Shown: positions 15,870 through 23,807 of the stretch, piece by piece
How positions within the stretch are numbered: the first letter of the stretch is position 1
Layout: the number at the start of each line of letters is the position of its first letter
Origin: an uncultured Duncaniella sp.
GTDB taxonomy: Bacteria; Bacteroidota; Bacteroidia; Bacteroidales; Muribaculaceae
DNA: 46,645 bases
Direction of reading: 5' to 3'
Assembly: GCA_910577335.1 (NCBI GenBank)
Contig: CAJTMJ010000027.1
Coordinates: forward strand, 1-46,645
Position numbers and translations under genes: made by a program
Notes under the pieces: model-generated
What the model saw: only the letters and a program-made list of their open reading frames with translations
Told to the model about the DNA's origin: nothing
Databases searched by the model: none

Positions 15870-16205
15870 TTACTTTTCCAAAAGCTTGTCTATATTCTCA
15901 ATATAGTCAAGCGAGTCATCGAGATAGAACGTCAACTCTGGGCATTTGCGGAGCTGAAAACGCACTTTCTGTGCCAATTCATAGCGCACAGTTTTGGCAC
16001 TTGCACGGATGCTCTCCAGAAGCTCTTGTGATTTCTCCGGCGGGAATATGGACAGATATACCTTTGCCACGCTCAAATCGGGCGAAACTCTCACTATGCT
16101 CACCGACACAAGTGTGCCATGAGTTTTAGCGGTCTGCTGACGGAATATTTCACTCAGCTCCTTCTGGAGGAGACGGGATATCTTGGCTTGTCTTGTTGTT
16201 TCCAT
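15870..16205 (-). CDS. rbfA: 30S ribosome-binding factor A
   Basis: This 111-residue protein has the one-domain KH-like fold of RbfA, which helps mature the 16S rRNA 5' end on the 30S subunit. The N-terminus TRQAKISRLLQKELSEIFRQ and the central VSPDLSVAKVYLSIFP match the family, as does the C-terminal LRKCPELTFYLDDSLDYIENI. Length is normal. It leads a two-gene unit with the LolC/E permease downstream. A strong hairpin upstream (16304-16354) separates it from serS. Confidence 0.93.
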   Translation of the reverse strand: METTRQAKISRLLQKELSEIFRQQTAKTHGTLVSVSIVRVSPDLSVAKVYLSIFPPEKSQELLESIRASAKTVRYELAQKVRFQLRKCPELTFYLDDSLDYIENIDKLLEK

Positions 16206-16303
16206 AATTATAATTTATTCGGGACCCGTCTTAAAACGACAAGTCCACAGTTTAAAATTAAAACGCCGCCAGCCTTACAAAGTTCTCGCTGACATTATAT
16301 GAC

Positions 16304-16354
16304 AAAAGGGACATGCTTAGGACGCAGCAAGCAGTTCCTAACCAAGTCCCTTTT
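16304..16354 (-). terminator. Terminator of the yqeY-serS unit, two-tier hairpin
   Basis: AAAAGGGAC (16304-16312) pairs with GTCCCTTTT (16346-16354), and inside it TTAGGA (16317-16322) pairs with TCCTAA (16336-16341). On the minus strand the lower stem ends in a short T-run (CCCTTTTG), directly after serS. The A/T flanks on both sides mean it could work in either direction. Confidence 0.7.
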
Positions 16355-16375
16355 ATACGTGAAACGTAGATTCGA

Positions 16376-17647
16376 TTAGTCGATTATATCAAATCCGGTA
16401 TATTTACGCAGACATTCGGGTATCACGATTCCCTCGGGTGTCTGATTGTTCTCAAGAAGAGCTGCTACGATGCGTGGAAGTGCGAGTGCCGAACCATTGA
16501 GGGTGTGGCACAGACGTGTTTTTTTATCTTCGGCACGATAGCGGCATTTGAGACGATTAGCCTGATAAGTTTCAAAGTTAGACACTGACGAAACTTCAAG
16601 CCAACGACCTTGTGCTGCGGAATAAACTTCGAAATCGAAGGTTATAGATGAAGTGAAGCTCATGTCACCACCACAAAGACGGAGAATATGCCAAGGGAGA
16701 CCAAGTTTTTCGAGCAATCCTTGAACATGATCCTTCATTTCCTCAAGAGCAGCGTATGAATTTTCAGGTTTTTCGATACGTACTATCTCAACCTTGTCAA
16801 ACTGATGCAGACGGTTAAGACCTCTCACATCCTTGCCATAAGAACCTGCCTCGCGACGGAAACATGCAGAATAAGCACAGTTCTTTATAGGAAGCTGGTC
16901 GGCTGGAATTATAACATCTCGGTAAAGGTTGGTGACAGGAACCTCGGCAGTAGGAATGAGATACAGTTTATCTTCATTGATAAAATACATCTGACCTTCC
17001 TTGTCGGGGAGCTGTCCTGTGCCGTAACCTGAAGCCTCGTTAACCACGTAAGGCGGCTGCACTTCAAGATAACCGGCTTTACCTGCCTCATCAAGGAAGA
17101 ACTGAATCAATGCACGCTGAAGACGTGCTCCCTTGCCTATGTATACCGGGAAACCGGGACCTGTAATCTTAACACCAAGATCAAAGTTAATCAGATTGTA
17201 TTTCTTGGCGAGCTCCCAGTGTGGAAGAGCGTCAGCCGGAAGATTAGGCATCTCGCCACCGGTCTTTTCCACCACGTTGTCCTCTGCGCTCTTTCCTTCA
17301 GGAACAGCATCGCAAGGCACGTTAGGAATACCGAGAAGTATGTCACGTATTGCGTTTTCAGTCACATTCAGACGATCGGCAATCTCTTTCTGCTGAGCCT
17401 TTATCTCAGCCACCTTCTTCTTTGCTTCGGCTGCCTCATCGGCACGCCCCTCTTTCATAAGGCGTCCGATTGAATCGGCATATTTCTTAAGCTCAGCTGC
17501 CAAGTTATCATTCTGATACTGAAGGCTGCGTCGCTCATCATCAAAATCAATCACATCGTTGACCCCTTGCTTGCCATCAAAACCTTTTATGGCAAGACGC
17601 GCTATGATACGTTCGGGATCTTCCTTTATCTGTTGTAGCGTAAGCAT
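16376..17647 (-). CDS. serS: Seryl-tRNA synthetase
   Basis: This 423-residue class II aminoacyl-tRNA synthetase charges tRNA-Ser. The N-terminal coiled-coil arm (about 25-105, rich in K, E and A) binds the long variable arm of the tRNA. The catalytic core shows motif 2 (ACFRREAGSYGKDVRGLNRL with HQFDKVE following) and motif 3 (GSALALPRIVAALLENNQ). Length and domain order are standard. It lies 12 bases after the YqeY-type gene and is followed by a terminator hairpin. Confidence 0.97.
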   Translation of the reverse strand: MLTLQQIKEDPERIIARLAIKGFDGKQGVNDVIDFDDERRSLQYQNDNLAAELKKYADSIGRLMKEGRADEAAEAKKKVAEIKAQQKEIADRLNVTENAIRDILLGIPNVPCDAVPEGKSAEDNVVEKTGGEMPNLPADALPHWELAKKYNLINFDLGVKITGPGFPVYIGKGARLQRALIQFFLDEAGKAGYLEVQPPYVVNEASGYGTGQLPDKEGQMYFINEDKLYLIPTAEVPVTNLYRDVIIPADQLPIKNCAYSACFRREAGSYGKDVRGLNRLHQFDKVEIVRIEKPENSYAALEEMKDHVQGLLEKLGLPWHILRLCGGDMSFTSSITFDFEVYSAAQGRWLEVSSVSNFETYQANRLKCRYRAEDKKTRLCHTLNGSALALPRIVAALLENNQTPEGIVIPECLRKYTGFDIID

Positions 17648-17659
17648 CTTATTTTCTGA

Positions 17660-18112
17660 TTAATTATTTAACAATTCCTTTACTTTTGCTGAGATGGCTT
17701 TGCCGTCAGATCTGCCTGAAAGGGCTTTTGAAGCCACACCCATCACTTTGCCCATCTCCTTGGGAGAAGTTGCGCCTACCTGAGCTATTATTTTCTTCAA
17801 TTCCTCGGTAAGTTCCTCGTCTGTCAACTGTTTAGGGAGATATTCTTCTATCACAGCGGCTTCTGCAAGCTCATTGTCACGCAAATCAATACGGTTCTGC
17901 TCGTCGTAAATCTGAGCGGTCTCACGACGCTGCTTTACCATCTTAGCCAAAATCTTTAGAGCGGCGTCATCTGAAAGGGAGCCGTCGCCACCTTTGGCAG
18001 TCTTTGCTTCTATAAACTCTTTTTTAATGCCACGCAAAGTTTCGAGTCTCACTTTATCACGAGACAGCATTGCGGCTTTGATGTCAGCCGAGATTTTGTC
18101 AAATAAGTCCAT
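17660..18112 (-). CDS. GatB/YqeY domain protein
   Basis: This 150-residue helical protein is of the YqeY family, related to the C-terminal tRNA-binding tail of GatB. MDLFDKISADIKAAMLSRDK opens it, and KEMGKVMGVASKALSGRSDGK lies near the C-terminus. The biochemical role is not established; a link to tRNA-dependent amidation is inferred from homology. It heads a unit with serS. A perfect -7 box (TAACTTTG, minus strand, 18148-18141) lies about 30 bases upstream. Confidence 0.9.
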   Translation of the reverse strand: MDLFDKISADIKAAMLSRDKVRLETLRGIKKEFIEAKTAKGGDGSLSDDAALKILAKMVKQRRETAQIYDEQNRIDLRDNELAEAAVIEEYLPKQLTDEELTEELKKIIAQVGATSPKEMGKVMGVASKALSGRSDGKAISAKVKELLNN

Positions 18113-18140
18113 ATTTTGATTATATATGTTTTTAGAGCCA

Positions 18141-18148
18141 CAAAGTTA
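18141..18148 (-). promoter_or_regulatory. -7 box for the yqeY-serS unit
   Basis: The minus strand reads TAACTTTG, a full match to TAnnTTTG. No convincing -33 element lies at the expected distance. Transcription would start about 25 bases before the gene. Confidence 0.5.
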
Positions 18149-18181
18149 CACAGAAATTTGCGTAAAAAGGCACACCTTATT

Positions 18182-18228
18182 AAAAAAAACGTTATCCGAA
18201 TGAATTTTGCTTCATCCGGATAACGTTT
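18182..18228 (-). terminator. Terminator after the MetY-type gene
   Basis: On the minus strand AACGTTATCCG pairs with CGGATAACGTT, the stem is extended by ATGAA / TTCAT next to one mismatch, and a run of eight T follows. This is the clearest rho-independent terminator in the window. Confidence 0.88.
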
Positions 18229-18273
18229 CCAATCCTAAATTAATCTTTTTTACAAGCGTAGATATTACCTGTC

Positions 18274-19563
18274 CTAAACATTTTCCAACGCCTGACTTAT
18301 ATCCGCTATAATGTCGTCGATATGTTCGGTACCGATGCTCAATCTGATGGTTGACGGCTTAATATGTTGCTCCTCAAGCTCCTCGGGCGACAACTGAGAG
18401 TGAGTCGTAGTATAGGGATGAATAACAAGGCTCTTGACATCAGCCACATTTGCCAACAGCGAGAATATGCGTAACGAGTCAATAAATCGCCAAGCTTCAT
18501 CCTGTCCACCTTTGATCTCAAATGTGAAAATGCTTCCTGCCCCGTTCGGGAACAATTTAGCGTATAATTCATGGTCAGGATGATCTATAAGTGACGGATG
18601 GTTCACCTTTGCGACTTTCGGGTGTTTTGCCAAGAAATCAACCACCTTCAAGGCGTTTTCAACATGTCTCTCAATTCTCAATGAGAGAGTTTCAACACCC
18701 TGTAGAAGTATAAATGCATTAAAAGGTGAGATAGTGGCACCGGTATCACGCAACAGCACCGCACGTATACGTGTCACAAATGCCGCTTTGCCGGCAACAT
18801 CGGCAAACACAGCCCCATGATAACTTGGATCAGGCTTAGCCAAAGTCGGGAATTTGTCAGGGTTAGCTTTCCAGTCGAAACTTCCACCATCGACAATCAC
18901 TCCACCAAGGCTTGTGCCATGGCCGCCGATGAATTTTGTGGCTGAATGTACTACTATATCGGCTCCATGTTCAAGCGGACGTATGAGATAGGGAGTGGCA
19001 AATGTGTTGTCAACTATCAGAGGGATGTTATGCCTGTGTGCTATCTCAGCTATGGCGTCAATATCGGTCACATCAGAGTTAGGGTTACCGAATGTTTCCA
19101 CGAAAATCGCTTTTGTATTCGGACGGATAGCCGCCTCGACTGCCTCAAAGTCACGGACATCCACAAATGTGGATTCAATTCCCCTCGAAGCGAAAGTGTG
19201 GGAAATAAGATTATATGAACCGCCATAAAGGTTATCGGCAGCCACCAGATGATCACCTGTTTGGAGTAGATTTTCCAACGAATAGGCTATTGCAGCCGCC
19301 CCGCTTGCTACCGCAAGCCCAGCCACTCCGCCCTCAAGCGCAGCGATGCGTGATTCAAGCACATCCTGAGTGGAATTTGTGAGACGTCCGTAGATGTTTC
19401 CGGCATCACGCAGCCCAAATCTGTCGGCGGCATGGCGAGAATTATGGAAGACGTATGATGTAGTCTGATATATGGGGACTGCACGTGCATCTGTTGCAGA
19501 ATCGGGATTTTCCTGTCCGACATGAAGCTGGAGAGTTTCAAAATGGAGATTTTCGTTTGCCAT
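18274..19563 (-). CDS. O-acetylhomoserine sulfhydrylase / aminocarboxypropyltransferase (MetY-like)
   Basis: This 429-residue PLP enzyme of the Cys/Met metabolism family joins O-acetyl-L-homoserine with sulfide (or a thiol) to give homocysteine. The signature VVHSATKFIGGHG contains the PLP lysine, K210. YGRLTNSTQDVLE and ASGAAAIAY earlier, and SLRIFSLLANVADVKSLVIH later, are typical of the MetY branch rather than cystathionine gamma-synthase. It is divergent from the Lrp/AsnC gene, and the two promoters are packed within 67 bp. Control by that regulator is therefore likely. A strong terminator follows. Confidence 0.93.
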   Translation of the reverse strand: MANENLHFETLQLHVGQENPDSATDARAVPIYQTTSYVFHNSRHAADRFGLRDAGNIYGRLTNSTQDVLESRIAALEGGVAGLAVASGAAAIAYSLENLLQTGDHLVAADNLYGGSYNLISHTFASRGIESTFVDVRDFEAVEAAIRPNTKAIFVETFGNPNSDVTDIDAIAEIAHRHNIPLIVDNTFATPYLIRPLEHGADIVVHSATKFIGGHGTSLGGVIVDGGSFDWKANPDKFPTLAKPDPSYHGAVFADVAGKAAFVTRIRAVLLRDTGATISPFNAFILLQGVETLSLRIERHVENALKVVDFLAKHPKVAKVNHPSLIDHPDHELYAKLFPNGAGSIFTFEIKGGQDEAWRFIDSLRIFSLLANVADVKSLVIHPYTTTHSQLSPEELEEQHIKPSTIRLSIGTEHIDDIIADISQALENV

Positions 19564-19609
19564 AATCTTATAATGTTTTAATTGTTTATATTCAATAATT
19601 TTTACATCA

Positions 19610-19641
19610 CAAAATTACTGCGCTCCTAATTTTATTCCAAT
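19610..19641 (-). promoter_or_regulatory. Promoter of the MetY-type gene
   Basis: On the minus strand ATTG (19641-19638) lies 20 bases before TAATTTTG (19617-19610), a full match to TAnnTTTG. Its -33 box is only 3 bp from the -33 box of the divergent regulator promoter. Confidence 0.75.
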
Positions 19642-19644
19642 AAC

Positions 19645-19676
19645 ATTGATAAATTTAGAAAATAACACTATATTTG
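19645..19676 (+). promoter_or_regulatory. Promoter of the Lrp/AsnC regulator gene
   Basis: ATTG (19645-19648), 20 bases, then TATATTTG (19669-19676). CAAT-AAC-ATTG (19638-19648) forms a small dyad in which the two divergent -33 boxes are the arms. Confidence 0.75.
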
Positions 19677-19753
19677 CGAATATATCAATTACATCTATTC
19701 TAAAACCATTATTCTAATTATTCCTCAACAGAATATTATTCCTATCACCACTC

Positions 19754-20224
19754 ATGGCAAACGATATAGACAACACCGATTTGAAAATATTGCGGCAGCT
19801 TCAGGATAATTCAAGGCTGACCACAAAGGAACTTGCTGCTGCAATACATCTGTCAACCACTCCCACATTCGAACGCATGAAACGGCTCGAACGGGAGGGT
19901 TACATCAAAAAATATATGGCTGTGCTTGACGCAGAGAAACTCAACTGCGGCTTTGTGGCGTTCTGCTATATAAAGATGAAACAACACACCTACGAAAACG
20001 GTATGCGCATCATGGAAGCAGTGCAAAGCATAAACGAAATCGCCGAATGTTATAACATATCCGGCGATTACGATTTTCTTTTAAAAATATATGTGGCTGA
20101 CATGAAGTCATATCAGAGGTTTATACTACGAATACTCGGCGACCTCGACTGTATAGGTTCACTCAGCAGCTCATTCGTGCTTGGTGAAGTAAAAAATTCG
20201 CACACCATCCCCCTACCGGAATAG
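19754..20224 (+). CDS. Lrp/AsnC family transcriptional regulator
   Basis: This 156-residue protein has an N-terminal helix-turn-helix (DLKILRQLQDNSRLTTKELA, then a second helix with STTPTFERMKRLEREG, residues 8-50). A C-terminal RAM ligand-binding domain (about 70-150) contains YNISGDYDFLLKIYV. Lrp/AsnC proteins form dimers and octamers and respond to amino acids. The divergent neighbour makes homocysteine, so a sulfur amino acid effector and joint control of both genes are plausible inferences. It is followed after only 3 bases by the end of the convergent yraN gene. Confidence 0.93.
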   Translation: MANDIDNTDLKILRQLQDNSRLTTKELAAAIHLSTTPTFERMKRLEREGYIKKYMAVLDAEKLNCGFVAFCYIKMKQHTYENGMRIMEAVQSINEIAECYNISGDYDFLLKIYVADMKSYQRFILRILGDLDCIGSLSSSFVLGEVKNSHTIPLPE

Positions 20225-20227
20225 CTT

Positions 20228-20599
20228 TCAATAGCCGTTATTTAATATCGGATAGAATGCGTCCGGGATATGCTCAACAGTGTAGTGCAAGGGGTTCCCT
20301 ATCACTATAAATATATCGAACTGAGGGTCATGCGGCACGTTGTATGTATGAACATATAGGTCGGCTGCTTTTGTCATGCGGGCACGTTTGCGGGTATCTA
20401 TAGCCTCAGCGGGATCCTTGAAATCGGTGGAACGTGTCTTGACCTCGACAAAGCAGATGCGATTATCTTTTATAACTATAAGGTCAATCTCTACTTTACC
20501 GATGCGCACATTTGTCCCGGCTATGGCATAACCGTGAGTCAAGAAGTAGTCCTGCGCTACTTTCTCGCCCCACTTTCCTACATCGTTGTGCTCTGCCAT
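20228..20599 (-). CDS. YraN family protein (UPF0102), endonuclease-like fold
   Basis: This 123-residue protein has the restriction-endonuclease-like core of UPF0102: GEKVAQDYFLTHGYAI, then KVEIDLIVIKDNRICFVEVKTR, in which D40 and the E53-V-K55 pair give a PD-(D/E)xK-like arrangement. The function is unknown; a role in nucleic acid processing is inferred from the fold. Its start lies 3 bases after the obg stop, so the two form one unit. Confidence 0.9.
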   Translation of the reverse strand: MAEHNDVGKWGEKVAQDYFLTHGYAIAGTNVRIGKVEIDLIVIKDNRICFVEVKTRSTDFKDPAEAIDTRKRARMTKAADLYVHTYNVPHDPQFDIFIVIGNPLHYTVEHIPDAFYPILNNGY

Positions 20600-20602
20600 G
20601 CT

Positions 20603-21802
20603 TTAATTGTCGATTGTGTAATCGTCCTCGTCAAGCATCTCTCCGCCATAGTCTTCCCCTTCGAAATCCTCATCGTCATCATAATATTCTTCCTCCTCGT
20701 CATCGTCAGGAGCGGGAGCATTTTCAAATATGAACTCATCCTCCTCACGCACACGGTGATGCCCGTCAAGCGGACGATGGGTTATAGGATTGACCTCGAT
20801 ACGATTACGCTCATCGGTTATCTCACCCCAAAGTATATCCTTAAGCTCAGTTATCCCCATTCCGGTGACAGCTGATATGAATATATGAGGAACTCCCTCT
20901 GGGAGTGTCTTTTCAATTTCCTCCATTAATTCCTCGTCAAGCATATCGCTCTTAGAGATGGCAAGCACTCTCGGTTTGTCGGCAAGCTGCGGATTAAATT
21001 GCTCAAGTTCCGAGACAAGTATGTCATATTGAGCCTTGATGTCATCGGCATCGGCAGGCACCATGAACAGCAGCACCGCATTTCGCTCTATATGGCGCAG
21101 GAAACGGAGTCCTAAACCCTTTCCTTCACTTGCGCCCTCTATGATACCGGGAATATCAGCCATGACAAATGACTTATCGCCACGATATGAGACGATGCCG
21201 AGCTGCGGCTCCATAGTGGTAAAGGGGTAGTCGGCAATTTTAGGACGGGCAGCTGATATGGCTGACAAAAGTGTGGATTTACCGGCATTCGGAAATCCAA
21301 CAAGCCCCACGTCGGCAAGCAACTTCAACTCCATTATAATGCTCTTTTCTATGCCCGGTTCACCCGGCTGAGCATATCGAGGTGTACGGTTAGTGGCACT
21401 CTTGAAATGCCAGTTGCCAAGACCGCCGCGACCGCCACGAAGAAGCTTTACCTCCTCACCATCATAAGTGACCTCACACAAAAACTCACCGGTCTCTGCG
21501 TCAAATACCACCGTTCCACAGGGTACTTCAACTACCACATCCTCGCCATCCTTACCGAATGAACGACCGCCGGAACCACTCTGTCCGTTGCCGGCAAATA
21601 TGTGACGGCGATAGCGCAAAGGCAGTAGAGTCCACATGTGGCTGTTGCCTTTTAATATAATGTGACCGCCACGGCCTCCATCTCCACCGTCGGGTCCACC
21701 TTTCGGGACATATTTTGCACGATAAAAATGCCTTGACCCGGCACCACCTTTGCCTGAACGACAAAGAACCTTTACATAATCTATGAAGTTGGAATCAGCC
21801 AT
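20603..21802 (-). CDS. obg: Obg/CgtA GTPase
   Basis: This 399-residue ribosome-associated GTPase acts in 50S maturation and stress control. The glycine-rich Obg fold covers residues 1-160 (GKGGAGSRHFYR, GGPDGGDGGRGG). The G domain follows with G1 GFPNAGKS (169-176), G3 DIPGI and G4 SKSD. The C-terminus ends in a long acidic tail (DDDEEEEYYDDDEDFEGEDY). I start it at MADSNFIDYV (21802). The frame runs 41 codons further upstream, but that part is only translated tandem repeats (HYS/HYN triplets). An array of 12-bp repeats lies about 40 bases upstream. Confidence 0.96.
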   Translation of the reverse strand: MADSNFIDYVKVLCRSGKGGAGSRHFYRAKYVPKGGPDGGDGGRGGHIILKGNSHMWTLLPLRYRRHIFAGNGQSGSGGRSFGKDGEDVVVEVPCGTVVFDAETGEFLCEVTYDGEEVKLLRGGRGGLGNWHFKSATNRTPRYAQPGEPGIEKSIIMELKLLADVGLVGFPNAGKSTLLSAISAARPKIADYPFTTMEPQLGIVSYRGDKSFVMADIPGIIEGASEGKGLGLRFLRHIERNAVLLFMVPADADDIKAQYDILVSELEQFNPQLADKPRVLAISKSDMLDEELMEEIEKTLPEGVPHIFISAVTGMGITELKDILWGEITDERNRIEVNPITHRPLDGHHRVREEDEFIFENAPAPDDDEEEEYYDDDEDFEGEDYGGEMLDEDDYTIDN

Positions 21803-21840
21803 GACTGAATTTTTTTGATGATTATAATAATAATTATAAT

Positions 21841-21888
21841 TATGACTATAATGATAGTTATAATGATAGCTATAATGACAGCTATAGT
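21841..21888. repeat. 12-bp tandem repeat (four units) upstream of obg
   Basis: Units TATGACTATAAT, GATAGTTATAAT, GATAGCTATAAT and GACAGCTATAGT follow head to tail at 21841, 21853, 21865 and 21877. They sit in the leader or promoter region of obg. Copy-number change here would alter spacing without touching the protein. Confidence 0.75.
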
Positions 21889-21958
21889 GATGTGTCACAC
21901 ATGAAAATTTCCTCCACGCAGACACAAGTCCTTACCTTACTAACAAACATCCGCCCAA

Positions 21959-22013
21959 ATTGTCAATTGAATTAATTGCAAACCACAATAATTGTCAATT
22001 GAATTAATTGCAA
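21959..22013. repeat. Two identical 23-bp direct repeats at a 32-bp period
   Basis: The 23-mer that begins ATTGTCAATTG and ends AATTGCAA occurs exactly at 21959-21981 and 21991-22013. A third partial copy, ATTGTCAATT, starts at 22023 and merges into the heptad array that follows. It lies between the PtmE-like gene and obg. Confidence 0.8.
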
Positions 22014-22025
22014 GGCAAAATAATT

Positions 22026-22074
22026 GTCAATTCTCAATTGTCAATTGTCCCTTGTCAATTGTCCCTTGTCAATT
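22026..22074. repeat. Heptad array (seven GTCAATT-type units) overlapping the end of the PtmE-like gene
   Basis: GTCAATT, CTCAATT, GTCAATT, GTCCCTT, GTCAATT, GTCCCTT and GTCAATT follow at exact 7-bp steps from 22026. The array runs into the coding region, so the last residues (QLTRDN) of the minus-strand protein are encoded by it. A second seven-unit array of the same heptad is at 31456-31504. Confidence 0.8.
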
Positions 22075-23104
22075 GAATATGTTTCATAAGCTCCTGCGCA
22101 TGGCGGAAATCAGTGGGCGAACCTATATCTATCCAAGTGCCATTAATCGGGAAATAAGTCACCTTCTTCCCATCGGCGATCGCACTCTCGATCAGATCGG
22201 TAGCATCAACTCGCTCATCAGGCTTCAGCCCCCTCAACAGCTTATTGGAAATGATATATATACCGGCGTTGGCATAGTATGAATATGAAGGTTTTTCCTC
22301 CAAGCTCTTCACCAATGCCCCCTCAGTTCCAAGAATTGCGTATGGGACAGACACATTATAGGGTACTGCGGCTATGGTTATATCAGCCTTCTCCTCCTCA
22401 TGTCGCAGATACATATCCTCAAACGAAATAGTAGTGAGAAGGTCTGAATTCATCACTATAGTGTCACCGTCCTCAGGTAGATTGACAAGCGCCACAGATC
22501 CAATAGTACCTAACGGCTTGGTCTCGCGCACACATTCAACTTTCACATCCGCTACAGGCGATGCAAAATGCTCGTCAAGCTGCTCAGCAAGATAGTTAGT
22601 GGTCACAGTTATGCGCTCCACCCCTACCCTCGCAAGAGACTCTATATTATAGTCAATGATAGCTTTATCGCCCACTTTAAGCAACGGCTTCGGCGTGGTG
22701 AGAGTCATGGGTCGCAAACGCTCCCCCTTGCCGCCAGCCATGAGTATTGCGCTGACAGGAAGTATGGTCTTAGTGACACAAGTGTCTATGATTCGGCACA
22801 CTCTACCATCCGCATCCAGCATCGGGACCAGCCTTATACCTTGATTTCGCATCTCCCGCAGAGCAGCGACATCACAGCTGTTTTCCCTCAGCCAACGGAA
22901 CTCACGATGCATCGCATTGGTGATCGGCGACTCCAAGGAAACGCCATTCAGCAATCCCCTTCGCACATCCCCGTCAGTCAACGTGCCGGTCATCACCCCG
23001 TCATCGTTGGTGACAAGCAGTGTCATCACCTGCCCGGACAAGGTGTTAAGTTGTTTCAATGCGTCAAGTAGTGATGCACTTTCATTGATCAGATGCCTGT
23101 CCAT
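22055..23104 (-). CDS. CBS-domain sugar-phosphate nucleotidyltransferase (PtmE-like glucosamine-1-phosphate guanylyltransferase)
   Basis: This 349-residue protein has a pair of CBS domains (about 5-115; LLVTNDDGVMTGTLTDGDVRRGL) fused to a nucleotidyltransferase domain from residue 117 (AILMAGGKGERLRPMTLTTP, KPLLKVGDKAI). This is the layout of PtmE of Campylobacter, which makes GDP-glucosamine at the entry of the legionaminic acid route. It follows the cytidylyltransferase by 4 bases, and an epimerase lies before that, which supports the assignment. The nucleotide could still differ (UTP or TTP). The C-terminal six residues come from a 7-bp repeat array. Confidence 0.8.
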   Translation of the reverse strand: MDRHLINESASLLDALKQLNTLSGQVMTLLVTNDDGVMTGTLTDGDVRRGLLNGVSLESPITNAMHREFRWLRENSCDVAALREMRNQGIRLVPMLDADGRVCRIIDTCVTKTILPVSAILMAGGKGERLRPMTLTTPKPLLKVGDKAIIDYNIESLARVGVERITVTTNYLAEQLDEHFASPVADVKVECVRETKPLGTIGSVALVNLPEDGDTIVMNSDLLTTISFEDMYLRHEEEKADITIAAVPYNVSVPYAILGTEGALVKSLEEKPSYSYYANAGIYIISNKLLRGLKPDERVDATDLIESAIADGKKVTYFPINGTWIDIGSPTDFRHAQELMKHIQLTRDN

Positions 23105-23108
23105 AATG

Positions 23109-23807
23109 TCAGCTTTTTATTCCGTTCATTAACATCTCGGTAATATGCCAGTCAAGAGGGGTGTCGAGATCCACCGATCTTGAGCGTGGCATCTCGTATG
23201 GTATCCTCACGGGAAATTCCCCCAATCCCATACGGCGTATTGAATCGGGATTAATCACATATACCGCACCGTTATATTGCCATGCTTTAGGCACATCCTG
23301 ACGACGGGTATATTTACCATCACCCTTCGACACATGCAGTGTGCCATCCTCCGCAGTCTCAAAACAATCGTAATATGGGTTACATGCCGCCTCTGTGACA
23401 GACACTACCATATCCACACCCGGTTTATACAGAGCCAGACAGCCCCTCACATCATCCACATTCCTCATTGGAGATGTGGGCTGCAACAACACGACCTTAT
23501 CATATCTGGTGCCCTTACGGTCGGCATAGTCCATGACATCAAGTATAACCTCCCGAGAACCAACGGTATCACCACCGAGCGATTCCGGACGGCGGTAATC
23601 AACCTTCAACCCTGTCTGCTCTGCCACCTCACGTATTTCATCGTCATCGGTAGATACTATGACATGAATATCATCGGCAAGCGCACGAGCCACATCTATG
23701 GAGTAGTGTATCAGCGGACGACCACACAATTCCTTTATATTCTTGTGAGGTATCCCCTTACTACCACCACGGGCAGGGATTATATATAATGTGTCGTTAT
23801 CTGTCAT
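23109..23807 (-). CDS. Acylneuraminate/legionaminate cytidylyltransferase (NeuA/LegF-like)
   Basis: This 232-residue enzyme activates a nonulosonic acid with CTP to give the CMP-sugar used by glycosyltransferases. The CMP-sialate synthetase signature IPARGGSKGIPHKN is at residues 10-23; LLQPTSP at about 109 and the closing DLDTPLDWHITE are typical. The start overlaps the epimerase gene by 11 bases and the PtmE-like gene follows after 4. With both neighbours present, legionaminate is a more likely substrate than N-acetylneuraminate, but sequence alone does not settle it. Confidence 0.9.
   Translation of the reverse strand: MTDNDTLYIIPARGGSKGIPHKNIKELCGRPLIHYSIDVARALADDIHVIVSTDDDEIREVAEQTGLKVDYRRPESLGGDTVGSREVILDVMDYADRKGTRYDKVVLLQPTSPMRNVDDVRGCLALYKPGVDMVVSVTEAACNPYYDCFETAEDGTLHVSKGDGKYTRRQDVPKAWQYNGAVYVINPDSIRRMGLGEFPVRIPYEMPRSRSVDLDTPLDWHITEMLMNGIKS

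Noticed and set aside
21803..21925. 41-codon N-terminal extension of Obg rich in His-Tyr-Ser triplets
   Set aside because: It is only the translation of 12-bp tandem repeats; Obg proteins start at the MADSNFID-like segment.
21841..22074. Possible CRISPR array
   Set aside because: Units are 7, 12 and 32 bp with no unique spacers of constant length, and no cas genes are nearby.
22568..23071. 167-codon ORF antisense to the PtmE-like gene
   Set aside because: It is opposite a well-conserved enzyme; no domain or start signal supports it.
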